NCBI GenBank assembly: GCA_030411725.1
Contig: MU839836.1
Location: 744,001-808,000, forward strand
DNA from: Echria macrotheca
Lineage: Eukaryota; Ascomycota; Sordariomycetes; Sordariales; Schizotheciaceae
Length of the DNA stretch: 64,000 nucleotides
Reading direction: 5' to 3'
Made by a program: the position numbers and the translations under genes. A model generated the notes under the pieces. That model saw nothing but the letters and a program-made list of their open reading frames with translations, was not told the origin of the DNA and ran no database searches. This document shows positions 45,198-54,733 of this stretch, one piece after another; positions within the stretch are counted from its first letter, which is position 1; every line of letters begins with the position of its first letter.

Positions 45198-46385
45198 ATG
45201 GCGGTCCAGCAGCGTGAGATCTGGTCGCTGTATCATCGTCTCCTCGAATCCGAGGACGCAGATGACGAAGCGCCGGCCTACGTCTTCAAGGAGCTGCTTC
45301 TCTACCACGGTGCCGTCGAACTTCAGTCCTGCACTCGCAGAGGACACAAAGCTTTTAATGTACCCGCCCGATTCTCTCAGGGGATGTGGATGTGTTGCTG
45401 ACCAGAGCAGTTCCCCTTCAAAGAGCACGACATCGTGCGGGAGATGTACGAAGGCACAAAAGCTATCGCGGCGGCTTACCGTTGTCAGAAGCGTGAGCGC
45501 ACGGCCAGTCTTGCCGACGCTGATCCGCTGATGGCCGAGCTGGATCGGTCGCTCCAGTATCTCCGGGAGGGCAAATGGGGAGCTCTGTCCCTTGGGGACT
45601 GCTTCCAGCGGTTACACTCGTTAGATGCCACACTCTAGGAGAGCTTTGTTTCAAGCTTGCGTCAGCTGCGGGCTCATCGTCCTATACAACCTTTGCTCAA
45701 TCTCACACAGCTCGACGCTCTTTGCTTCTTAATTCCCAAATGCGCCAGGGCTACCTGGTAAGCAATGCTTGATAAAGTGTTCACGTATACGCTGGAAGTT
45801 ATGAAGTCCAGTCCCCGGTCCTTCTTGCCTATCGAAAGCACGATCAAATACTGCTTCTTGTCTCCGGCCGGTAGCGACGATTCTCTCCGAGATGCTCAAG
45901 TCTTGGTCTACAAGATAGCAGAGTCCAACGAAGCATCTACCCATCGCCTTATTATGCGTCGGAATGAGCTGATCATGAAGGAGACCGCTGATGGTGACTG
46001 GTTTTTGAACCTAAACGACGAGTTCATCGCTGCAGACAGCAGCTATTCCAGAGGTTCGACGTGGGATTTTCATACCATCTCAGTAAATCATCGCGCAGTC
46101 AGAGCGACGAACGTCGATGAACTGCATGCGTTTGCGTACATTGATGGTTACTTCTATAGCGTTACGAAGGACCCAGTGGACTACCGTGCATTCCGCATTC
46201 CCTTGGTCAAACAGCAAATATGCAAGGCTCTGGAAGGAGATCATGTCAAGACATCTATCACTGTGATGGCAGACGACGACGTGGAGTGGCCCGTAACATT
46301 GATGCCCTGGCTTCTCGCAAGAAATCTACCTCTGTCGCCGAACCTACGCCGCCTCCCCGACCGATCGTCTCTGCTCTCTCTCTAA
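45198..46385 (+). pseudogene. Unknown family F, nearly full-length copy with one in-frame TAG
   Basis: Three segments share one frame. Segment 45198-45359 and segment 45411-45635 join across a 51-nt intron (branch GCTGAC) and contain KELLLYHGAVELQSC and EHDIVREMYEG. A TAG at 45636-45638 follows. The frame then continues (ESFVSSLRQLRAHRP...) to a GTAAGC donor at 45758. A 54-nt intron to 45811 removes a TAA and rejoins the segment to 46385, which contains IDGYFYSV and YRAFRIPLV. Only the TAG (CAG before a C-to-T change) breaks the model. If the TAG is real, a 129-residue protein is made. Partial copies lie at 31700-32215 (N-terminal) and 7085-8077 (C-terminal). No known domain is recognised. 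Confidence 0.55.
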
Positions 46386-46479
46386 CAAACCCCGTGGCTA
46401 CGTAATACAAGCAGCTTCGCGACTTCTTCTGAGCATCGCAAGTATGTGGACGGCAGGTCTTGAGGCTGGAAGGCGACAT

Positions 46480-46770
46480 CCTGTTTTTTCTTGTAGAACT
46501 GACAAGCTCCAAAGCTTCGCCAACCGCTTGCACCCTCCTTGCGCCAACCTCAACCGTCCTGCCTTGCCCCTCTCTGTCCGCCAAATCCTCGACACCGACA
46601 ATCCCCTACCGCGCGCTACCGAATGCAGTGCGCCGTCGATAGACAAAGCGTTGACGTCATCAGGGCCGCCGGTGCTGAGGAGACAAGTCAGCCCTATAGT
46701 CGTCGGCGTGGCCGCTGTTCGGCTTCAACCTGCACCGCGCCTACTGTCGTAGTCGCGCAGCTCGGCGGGA
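46480..46770 (+). repeat. Dispersed degenerate relic
   Basis: The segment cctcaaccgtcctgccttgc, followed by cgccaaatcctcgaca, resembles 35815-35890 (cctcaaccgccctctcttgc, cacaaaatccttgaca). It also leads into DNA similar to the minus strand at 10990-11100. No intact frame. Confidence 0.45.
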
Positions 46771-47394
46771 GGCAGCACAGTGACGAGGAGGCCGTCGTCG
46801 GCGTCGAGGGTGGCGACCAAGGCTGGGACCGGGGTCGGCGGCGTGCCTTGTCGCCGAGCGTCTGAATCACTCGAAGTGGCGGCGCCTCAGGCAACCCGGG
46901 TCTGTCCTGCCCCGCTCGCCATGGCCGGTATCCGTATCAATGCAACCTCTGGGCAGGTTTCCGTGTCGGCCGACCCAGTAAAGGGTAGCCGCGAGGCCAG
47001 GACGGCCCGGAACGCGGCGGCCGCCGCCGCGGTCGGTGTTCCACCACAGCCACCGCTTGGCGTTCCGGTGCCTTGCAACTGCTCGTGCATTCCACCGAAC
47101 CTGCCCGAGCCCGCCCATGAGCCCTTGGTCGGCGGCGGGCTCACGGGGCAGGCCTGCTCTTGATCTTGTCCCTGACTGGATTGATCCCGCCTTGACACCC
47201 TTGTAGTTGGGTGTAGGCGGTATTGCCTCGATTCGATCGTGGCCCGGTTCTTGTCACTGTCCAACAAAGTTTTGGTCTACCGCTACCGCCAACATCGGTA
47301 CGGCGTCATCGACACTACATGCGGCCGTCGACTATGGCGAGGCGAGCATACTAACCGAGTCGCTGTCGACGTGACCGGAGGTTAAAGCCGCAGC

Positions 47395-47610
47395 GGCTTC
47401 GTTCGGTAGCGAGCTGGGACGGCCAGGTTCGGCAGCTGGTTCTCGTTTCGCAAGTTAAACGGCGAGAGATCTACTTTTAGGGCCGGGGCAAGTGGATTAA
47501 AGGGCGGCGCAAGTGGTTGTTGAGCAGTAGTTAGCTGTTGAGTTGTAGTGAAGAGAAGAGGGAGGAAGGGATTTATACTCTCCAACCATCATGACAGATC
47601 TCATCAAGCA
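47395..47610 (-). repeat. Dispersed degenerate gene relic, copy B (inverted)
   Basis: On the minus strand it repeats 9935-10150: a ttcactacaa start context, glutamine-rich first codons and NENQLPNLAVPARYR. Small indels change the frame relative to copy A. Between 46770 and 48400 I see no other recognisable gene. Confidence 0.55.
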
Positions 47611-48379
47611 TCGCCTCGTCTTTGGTACCTACGTTACACTTCCTGCGGATCTGATAGCTAGCGCGAACTAGGCATCGGGTGCAGGCGATTGTCGGTAATC
47701 TTGCCGAGCAGGTCGTGACGGAGGAGGTCGCGCTTAAGTTCGATAAGCTTGCGTGAGGGGCGCAAGTCTCGTCTTGAAGTGGCAATCGGCGGGTAGCGGG
47801 AAAAAGGTCTTCACGGCCCGCGCAGCGGCCTACCCGTGTGCCGACGGGTTGGTGCCAAGTATAAAAGCAGCTGAAGGTCGAGCGCCGGACCAGCTCGCGT
47901 ATATGATCGTAAGAAGGTTGTAAATGTTGGTGGCCGAATCCGTATTATGCAAAGTAGCAATATCCTATGCATTCTCGGTGCGAGTATCCGGCTTGCGACT
48001 TATGGATCTTCCACACGTACCGTGCGACCGCTGCGTATTCTGTTCCCGATCTGAATGCCCGCGGTGGGCGCCGCGACCTTCTGTACCACCTGGCGGAACG
48101 ACCGGCCTCTAAAAGGGGGCTCGGCAAATTCGAGGCCATGCCGAGGGTAGTGCGGGGCCGGAAAAGAGGATCTCGGGACGGGAGGAGCAGTGCGAATCAA
48201 TGCAGTACGATCGGAGCATCTCCGTAGCGTACGGGCTCAATGAGCCTAGGTGAGGAATACCTGCTCCACAACGGCGATGACCGCGCCGCCCCGCCCTCGG
48301 CACTGACGACGATACCACGACACCAGGCGTGGCGAAGCCAACGCCACTCACGCGGGCACGGGGAAGTTCAGCATGCCTC

Positions 48380-48625
48380 CATTGGGCGTAGCCAAGCGTA
48401 CTCCACCGATGTCCGACATTAGAAGCGCCCTCGTGTTGTACGCGGCGGCGGAGGCGGGATACTTGGCGGCGGCGGTACGGCCCGCAGGCGGGCTCGTCGC
48501 CGTCGCAGGCGATGCGGCGGTTGCGGCAACCCTCACAGGCCAGCGTCAACCGGCGGCTCTTCCGAGGCAGGTCGGCCAGCGACACCGCCGCCGGCGCAAT
48601 TGCCTCGCGCCCGGCCGCGTAGCGG
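48380..48625 (-). pseudogene. Zn2Cys6-type N-terminal exon, copy 2
   Basis: Inverted copy of 32480-32660. It encodes LADLPRKSRRLTLACEGCRN, then RRIACDGDEPACGPY. The fifth cysteine is Tyr here (TGC to TAC), and the sixth is not in frame. The leader reads REAIAPAAV against REAIALAAV in the other copy. Downstream the frame reaches a stop without further domains. Confidence 0.5.
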
Positions 48626-48629
48626 CTGG

Positions 48630-49650
48630 ATATCGCAATAGATACGTCCCGTTTGTAAAATTCCAGGTTGTAGCTTTATCTGGAGTTAGGCTGCTAGATT
48701 TAAACGCGTAATATACCTCGGGCGGGTTTTAAGGCGGGAAGGCTCCGTACGAACCACACAACATGGTAACCGGTCCTCGAGAGCCCCGGCGTAATGTAAC
48801 CTTTTACCACCGGTAGCCTAGCGTAAGGTTAGAATACTTTGCCGATGGCCTGATGGAACGGAAGGTGTTGCGCAAGCAGTTTTGTGGTGACGCAAGTAAA
48901 TCAAGAGCCAGAGCGCCGGCACCTGTCGACCTGTGCGTTGCGAGGACGTTTCCCAAGGTCGCCACGCCGGCGATTGGGAAAAAGGGGCTTTGTTTACTTA
49001 GACTGTGGTTGGCGGGCCGCCAGCCCGGTTCCCTAGAAAGTGGGGCAGCGCCGCAGGCGTGAGGCTTGTCCGAGAGTGGGGAAATGCACGACGCGACGGC
49101 CCGGACCGCGATCATATTCCACGCGACCCCATACCACGCACAATGGGTTGTGATCATCCCGGCGTTTTTGCTGCATTGTACAGGGAGGCGCCGAGGGAGC
49201 TCGAAGTGGGCCCTGATCCGGTAGGATACATCATTGAGATCACTGTGGCCCATCGCGAAAAGCACCTCCGTCTTCGAAGGAAAATCAAGCCTCGCCACAT
49301 GTTCAGGTAGGAAGAGCTGACAATATACAACTGTCCTTCGATTGCAGTACCTAATTCTCCTTGTTCTTGTCATACCAATAGAAGATTCACCTTTAGATTG
49401 CGGACATCGAATGCACCTGGTATGCCTCGCACAAGGGCGGTGCCGTTGTGGTGCCCTCCGCAGCTATATATTCTATTCATCCCGACCTTTGTTCGATTTC
49501 CCGTTCTTATCTCAATATCTGAGCCTAGCCCCGGTCCAAAGTTCCTAGCAAATCGTCAAACTTGATGAGCTCCTCCCCCGGGCTGAGTACCCGCCGGATA
49601 TCACACGATCAGGCGGAGAAGCTTCTCAGCAGAAAGCCGTCCCACCTCCT
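48630..49650. other. Unassigned; possible small spliced gene
   Basis: A plus frame around 49140-49310 (MGCDHPGVFAALYREAP, then EITVAHREKHL) ends at a GTAGGA donor. After it DCGHRMHLVCLAQGRCRCG (about 49395-49450) has RING-like Cys/His spacing, but the two do not share a clean splice. No firm gene can be called. Confidence 0.3.
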
Positions 49651-49652
49651 CC

Positions 49653-51674
49653 TTACTTCCACCTAGTCAGGGCATACTTGATAAAAGAATTTGCCATTGC
49701 TTCGGCCACGAGTGTATGGGGATATGGCAAGTGGGCTTGAGGGAATTGGTCTGCCTCTAGAGGGAAGGTGACTTCATTGCCGAACCACACCCAGTCGCTC
49801 TGCCTTTGCTTAATGCCGCAATCAATACGCGCTCCGACCTCTAGACTGCCAAATCGCTCGTCATTCCGTGATCGCATCTCACGGTAAATAAGTAAGGCAA
49901 GCTGGCGCAGCTCCTCTAGTTTGTTGTCTGCCTCATTGCCAACAATCCGATGGAGAGATGACGAACTTGCCCAATGTACAGCCACTCGCCCTTTCTTCTT
50001 GGTCGGTTTTGTATGTGCGATAGATATGACTTTGCCATTATAGTGAACCCGTGTGTCATCAGCGCATACAAAGACGCGAAATTCGCCAATGGACTGAAGT
50101 TCTTCGACGTATTCTTGGTGTATCCAATACTCTGAACCGTCTTGCGATCCGAGCAACTCAGTCGCATCCTCCCTGCTGCATCTCAGCCGGGTGCGATCTG
50201 CTGCCGTAGTAATGATCACATGCTCAGATGCGGAACTACAGCTCCTCTTTAACACCACTTTGGCATTGTCGGGCAGATCGGCTAGTGTGCATTTCCCAAG
50301 CCCGAAGCAGGTTCGGGGGCGGTATGCATATTTCTCAATCCCCTTTTCCCTTTGTAGTTCCGCAATCTCGTCCATGGTACGAATAGCGAAAATTTTGTCC
50401 GTCTCAAACTCGTGTTCTCTTCGCGATGGGAAGAATAATACGTTGTTTCTCATTCCCAAAACTGGGTTGAGCCGGTCGTAAAACTCCTGGAGAGTTAGGC
50501 CTGGGACTGTAGAGATTGTCGAGACTGGAGCAACGATAACCCGCTCTTTCCCTAGAATCTGAGTTTGCAGGGAACCCGTCCGGATATTTTCAATTACCCA
50601 ACTCCAAGGATAAAAGTCAATGTCAAGTGATTTGTGTCGGTCCGCTAGGAGCATTGTTACCACAGACTGGTGGACCAAAAGTTGATTCGTCTTTTTGTTG
50701 TGATGAATGAATGATTTGCCGAGTTGGTTCATTAGCTTGTGAGCTTTGTCGATAACATCTTTGTAAGAGTGGATTGTTCCCTCCGATTCCAGTATAAAGG
50801 GGATGCAAACAGTGTCATCCGCGGATAGAGCTCTCTGGCCCTCGGGGACACCGAACCACATCACATGGACTCGAGATATCGAGATTGGCAGGGAAGCTGG
50901 TCGGTACTGTCTAGTGTCTCTGTCCAGAACCGTTACCCAGGTTTCGCCCGTTTGTTTGGTTACCCAGCGGGGTGGGCAAGGTTGTTGGCCATCAGTTGGG
51001 TTGGAAGAGTTCCGACTCCAGTGATTACCGCAATACCACCTAATATACCTATCCCTACGCGTCAAGATACAAGCAGAGTGACCATCCTTGTGCGCCTGGG
51101 TTTTCACCCACGCCTCTACTTCTGTTCTGGTCTTGCAGGCCGGGATCACGCCCGGTTTGGGGAAAGCTGGACGATGAGAGGTGTCTGGATCGATAGATGG
51201 CTGAATAATCGGAAGTTGATGATCAGACGTTGACATGGGATTGCTGGTTGCTGGAGGTTGCTGGTTGTTGCTGGTTGTTGGTGGTTGCTGGTTGTTGCTG
51301 GAGGTTGCTGGTTGTTGCTGGTTGTTGCTGGTTGTTGCTGGTGGTTGCTGGAGGTTGGTGGTTGCTGGTTGTTGCTGGAGGTTGCTGGTTGTTGCTGGAG
51401 GTTGCTGGTTGTTGCTGGTTGTTGCTGGTGGTTGGTGGTGGTTGCTGGTTGTTGCTGGTTGTTGCTGGTTGTTGCTGGTTGTTGCTGGTTGTTGCTGGTT
51501 GTTGCTGGTTGTTGCTGGAGGTTGCTGGTGGTTACGTAAGTCCGTCAAGACCCGATGCAGAGGGGAGCTGGCGCGGGCGGCGCTCGTTGAGGCGATGGGC
51601 AGTGGCGCTTGTGCCGTAGTCGTGCCCATGTCAACCGTCCTTCTGCGCCGTCCTTCAGCCTTTTCCGGCTCCAC
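49653..51674 (-). CDS. FAR1-like N-terminus, repeat linker and ATP-grasp-like C-terminus (673 aa)
   Basis: One uninterrupted minus-strand frame. Residues about 48-145 are a tandem array of PATTSNNQQQ-type units encoded by the minisatellite below. Residues about 185-255 (TRTEVEAWVKTQAHKDG, then IRWYCGNHW, CPPRWV) resemble FAR1/FLYWCH-type DNA-binding modules with Cys/His ligands. Residues about 470-640 show an ATP-grasp-like order: KVVLKRSCSS, EYWIHQEYVE, GEFRVFVCAD, YNGKVISIAH, then EVGARIDC and GNEVTFPLE, where acidic residues would hold metal and ATP. The assignment to either fold is inference from short motifs. The start could be Met1 or Met16. The gene is intact and lies between repeats; substrate and partners are unknown. 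Confidence 0.7.
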   Translation of the reverse strand: MEPEKAEGRRRRTVDMGTTTAQAPLPIASTSAARASSPLHRVLTDLRNHQQPPATTSNNQQQPATTSNNQQQPATTSNHHQPPATTSNNQQPPATTSNLQQQPATTNLQQPPATTSNNQQQPATSSNNQQPPTTSNNQQPPATSNPMSTSDHQLPIIQPSIDPDTSHRPAFPKPGVIPACKTRTEVEAWVKTQAHKDGHSACILTRRDRYIRWYCGNHWSRNSSNPTDGQQPCPPRWVTKQTGETWVTVLDRDTRQYRPASLPISISRVHVMWFGVPEGQRALSADDTVCIPFILESEGTIHSYKDVIDKAHKLMNQLGKSFIHHNKKTNQLLVHQSVVTMLLADRHKSLDIDFYPWSWVIENIRTGSLQTQILGKERVIVAPVSTISTVPGLTLQEFYDRLNPVLGMRNNVLFFPSRREHEFETDKIFAIRTMDEIAELQREKGIEKYAYRPRTCFGLGKCTLADLPDNAKVVLKRSCSSASEHVIITTAADRTRLRCSREDATELLGSQDGSEYWIHQEYVEELQSIGEFRVFVCADDTRVHYNGKVISIAHTKPTKKKGRVAVHWASSSSLHRIVGNEADNKLEELRQLALLIYREMRSRNDERFGSLEVGARIDCGIKQRQSDWVWFGNEVTFPLEADQFPQAHLPYPHTLVAEAMANSFIKYALTRWK
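51238..51535. repeat. Minisatellite inside the coding region
   Basis: About 300 bp built from ggttgctggttgttgctg-type 6- to 18-bp units. On the minus strand it codes for Pro/Ala/Thr/Ser/Asn/Gln repeats in frame. The opposite strand is also open but gives an implausible Cys/Trp/Leu/Val repeat. Confidence 0.9.
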
Positions 51675-52239
51675 GCTGCTAAGTCAGTGTAGGTGGGCCT
51701 ACAGGGCGATTCCGACTGGAAGTAACTCCGACCGATATCGAAGCTATGTGTCGGACCTCCATAGCACTTGGCAACCGTGATGCCTTACCCCAGCCCGACC
51801 ACCGGGCCACAGTATTGCCGCCCGCTTACTCCGAAACCGTCCCAAGATTTGGCAGAATAACTACTCGTTGCCGTGTTTGCAAGGGCGAAGACTCGGGCCG
51901 AACCTGCCCTGCTGGTCCCGGTGCAACCCCAATTAATCCAGCCGGGCAAGCCGGGATCGCTAACCCCAAGCTCCATTATTGGACATAGGCGTCATGACGA
52001 TACACTACGTCCTAGAATGGAAGAGAGTGATACCCACATGCTAGAGGCAATCGCCCGTTGATCTCCAATTTGCGGCCTGGGGCAGGGGTTGTTGCTAGCA
52101 ACATTTTGGTGATGATGACCCATGGTGTGGGTCCCTCCCAAATGGGTTAGATACGGTTGATCTAATCTAATCACTTGGTCGATCTACGGAATAAACGGCT
52201 GGATATGTTCTGGGAAAGATCCCTGCGGTGAACTTTCCC

Positions 52240-52525
52240 ACCAATGGGAAAACCCAAAGCTTTCCCCCCCCGTCTCGGGGAAGCCAAGACTTTTTCCCCG
52301 AGACGGGGAAAACTCAAGGCTTTTTCCCCGAGACGGGGAAAACGTCTCGGGGAAAACTCAAGGCTTTTTCCCGAGACGGGGAAAACTCAAGGCTTTTTCC
52401 CCGAGACGGGGAAAACTCAAGGCTTTTTCCCGAGACGGGGAAAACTCAAGGCTTTTTCCCCGAGACGGGGAAAACCAACCTCTCCCCCCAGTCTCAGAAA
52501 ACTCAAGCTTTTCCCCCGAGTCTGA
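52240..52525. repeat. Minisatellite of six 29-30 bp hairpin units
   Basis: The unit reads tttttccccgagacggggaa followed by aactcaaggc. TTTTCCCCG and CGGGGAAAA flank an AGA loop, so each unit is a hairpin. One unit has an extra partial copy near 52340, and degenerate units flank the array. It ends 8-40 bp before the start of the next gene. Confidence 0.85.
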
Positions 52526-52532
52526 GAAAATC

Positions 52533-53484
52533 ATGTCACATATCAGAGTATATTTGGACGGCCAGGAGATTCTCAGCGCTCCTCTGCCTCCACGTTTCCA
52601 AACCTCTGACCACTCTTACATGATAAAATTTCTTGTTCTCTTTCTCATTCATCGCTTTGAGTACCACCCTTCGGCTAAGACAAGCGACTGCATACACAAA
52701 TTCAGAGCGTTGCTCACCGCCCCGCTACCTCAGAATATCCCAACCGCAAAAATCCTGAAAGCAGTAGCGTCGGTCAGACGGGGCGCTTCGGAACCGGATT
52801 CGATTGAAAAGGCCTTTTACGACGCAGGAGGAGATGTCGCTATCGTCGCCCTCGGTCTTATAAACCGGGATCATCATCGCACAACCTTCCTCCAGCAGCT
52901 TGCGAAACTCCCTGATCTACCACTTGTTCTCGAAGTAATATTTACAGGGAAGAAACACGATTCTTTTCTCGAATACGTCAGAGAACAGATCACCGACGAT
53001 CGGGTCAGAGGTAGGTGTACCAGTTCTACGTTATACTTTTTGCTGACAAGAATTAAACAGAAATTCTACTCCCGGCAGCTGGATTCAAATTTTCGGATCC
53101 CCCCAACCGGGCGAGGAACAGAGGAACCATTACCGGTACATCTGCAACACTTGTAACCTCCTGAGCAAGCTAACACAAACCATAGGAATTCACCAAGCCA
53201 ACCCCGAAGCGCCCAGCCCATCTCGATCGCAACGCAACAAGGAAGGAAACACTGCGAGCACCTGGGAGCCGGAAGCATTACAACCGTGGCGCGGAACGCG
53301 TTCATGGGGTATCGAAACACCGGCCACGACGGCAATCACCGACGGCTCTGCCTGTCAATGCTCTGCCTGTCAATGCAATGGCTTCGCTGAATGGCGAACA
53401 AATGCACAACCAGATCACACACCCCTTTTCCATACTCAGCCAGAGCTAGGCTGGGCACAGTTTTATTCTAATGATGATCTATGA
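52533..53484 (+). CDS. Unknown protein (283 aa), three exons
   Basis: Exons 52533-53010, 53061-53135 and 53186-53484 join in frame. Both introns are about 50 nt with GTAGGT or GTACAT donors, TGCTGAC/GCTAAC branch points and AG acceptors. The first exon is helical (FLVLFLIHRFEYH, FLQQLAKLPDLPLVLEVI) and could be a globular domain. The last exon is Pro/Ser/Thr-rich with a tandem SACQC repeat (CQCSACQCN). I recognise no family. The start ATG is the first in frame after the hairpin minisatellite, which occupies the leader or promoter. The clean splicing over three exons argues that it is real. Confidence 0.6.
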
Positions 53485-53694
53485 TAACAACAGCAGTCTT
53501 CGGCTGTAGTGTTATCTGTTCCGAGTCACTGATGTCATATCTGTGACCGCCTTGATTCCACATCTTCCCTTCACACTCAAACCCCCCGAGGATTAGAAAA
53601 ACAACACTGTTTCCATATATCTTTACAGCTTCCTTTTTTTGTCGCGCTTCGTGGTATACTGCTTTTCCATCTTGACCTAGCTACCCTTCATTAG

Positions 53695-54250
53695 CTATCC
53701 ATATGGGAATCTACACTGGAAGCTCACCTCTTCCTTGACCAATTCTATAGCCCGCTCTACCGGTGGTTTTTTCTTCAGCTCGGCTTCCAGCTCTCTCCAC
53801 CGCTCTAATGGAATTTCAGTTACGCCCATCTGTCGATCCGTCGGGCAACGAAATTGAAATCTGCTTGACGAAGCCCGCCAAAGTGGGGTCGCACCGTGCT
53901 TGTCTGTCAACCGTTATCCCGTCAGTACCGGTTGCATGACATAAACTTGCTGAGCTATCGTACCCTTTTTTGCGAGGAACTCGTACCCGAGTTTAGCAGT
54001 GTGGTAAACTCACTTCTGGTGCGTTTCAACGTGATGCTCCGTCAACCGAGCTTCAAAAATGCCGCGGCCCAAATCCCTGTTGTTTTATCTTATCGCATCG
54101 CAGTAAAGCGGGGTATTTCCCCGCCCACAGCAGTGGCCCGCACACCTGATCAGGCCGTCCCCACTGTACGGACCGATATCGGGTTTCGATCAAACCGCCT
54201 CCATTACCTTCGGCTGACAGCATTGGGTGAACTGGCGAGGGTATCGTAAG
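53695..54250 (-). pseudogene. Ankyrin-repeat protein remnant
   Basis: Minus-strand frames keep ankyrin signatures: TDKHGATPLWRAS near 53890 and GRGNTPLYCDAIR near 54090. These are separated by a stop and frame changes. The end is a charged helix (RWRELEAELKKK). In fungi such repeats often belong to large NLR-like or signalling proteins, but no effector or NACHT part is present. Confidence 0.45.
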
Positions 54251-54499
54251 AGCTATCGCTCAAAAACATTTGGTATCCAGTCCTTCATGGAATATTTGAC
54301 GGAGTGCAGATGGGACATTCCGAACACTGGCCGGCCGCCATTTTGGACGGGTCGGTGGTGGTGTGGTTTTGGTGGGAAGGGGTGCTGTTGAAGGTTGGAG
54401 CGGTTTCCCCTCCGTCGATCTATATCGACGCCCACGACCACCACTTCCTGTCACGATGGCCCAGGCCAACTCATGACGGTAGGCCGAGTGGGCGGCGCC

Positions 54500-54690
54500 G
54501 CGTTCAAAGGTAGCTAGGAAGGTGGCGAGGTTGGGCACGGCGCGCAGACGGCGCAGCAGCTCGACGGCGTCGGGCTCGGGCATGGCGCGCAGGTGGGCGA
54601 CCAGCTCGGCGTGGTTGCGCCACCAAAAACGGTCGCCTTTTTTTCCCCTCCGAAAAGAAGCCCGGGTTTTTAAACCGCGCACCCGGGCTT
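54500..54690 (-). pseudogene. Transcription-factor linker fragment
   Basis: The minus frame has HAELVAHLRAMPEPDAVELL, then RRLRAVPNLATFLATFERG. This is the linker helix pair found in fungal Zn2Cys6 regulators. No zinc cluster or regulatory domain accompanies it. It is similar in kind to the piece at 39725. Confidence 0.4.
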
Positions 54691-54733
54691 ACGAGCTATT
54701 GTTTCTTTTGCCATACTGATTTCCAACGTTACT

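Noticed and set aside
51230..51780. Plus-strand open frames encoding Cys/Trp/Leu/Val repeats
   Set aside because: They are the antisense of the minisatellite in the minus-strand gene. The composition is implausible, and frames on that strand are open only because of the repeat.
52240..52525. CRISPR-like array
   Set aside because: Units are contiguous and nearly identical with no unique spacers, and the organism is eukaryotic. It is a minisatellite.
53695..54250. NLR or heterokaryon-incompatibility gene
   Set aside because: Only degraded ankyrin units are present. No NACHT/NB-ARC, HET or HeLo domain is found nearby.
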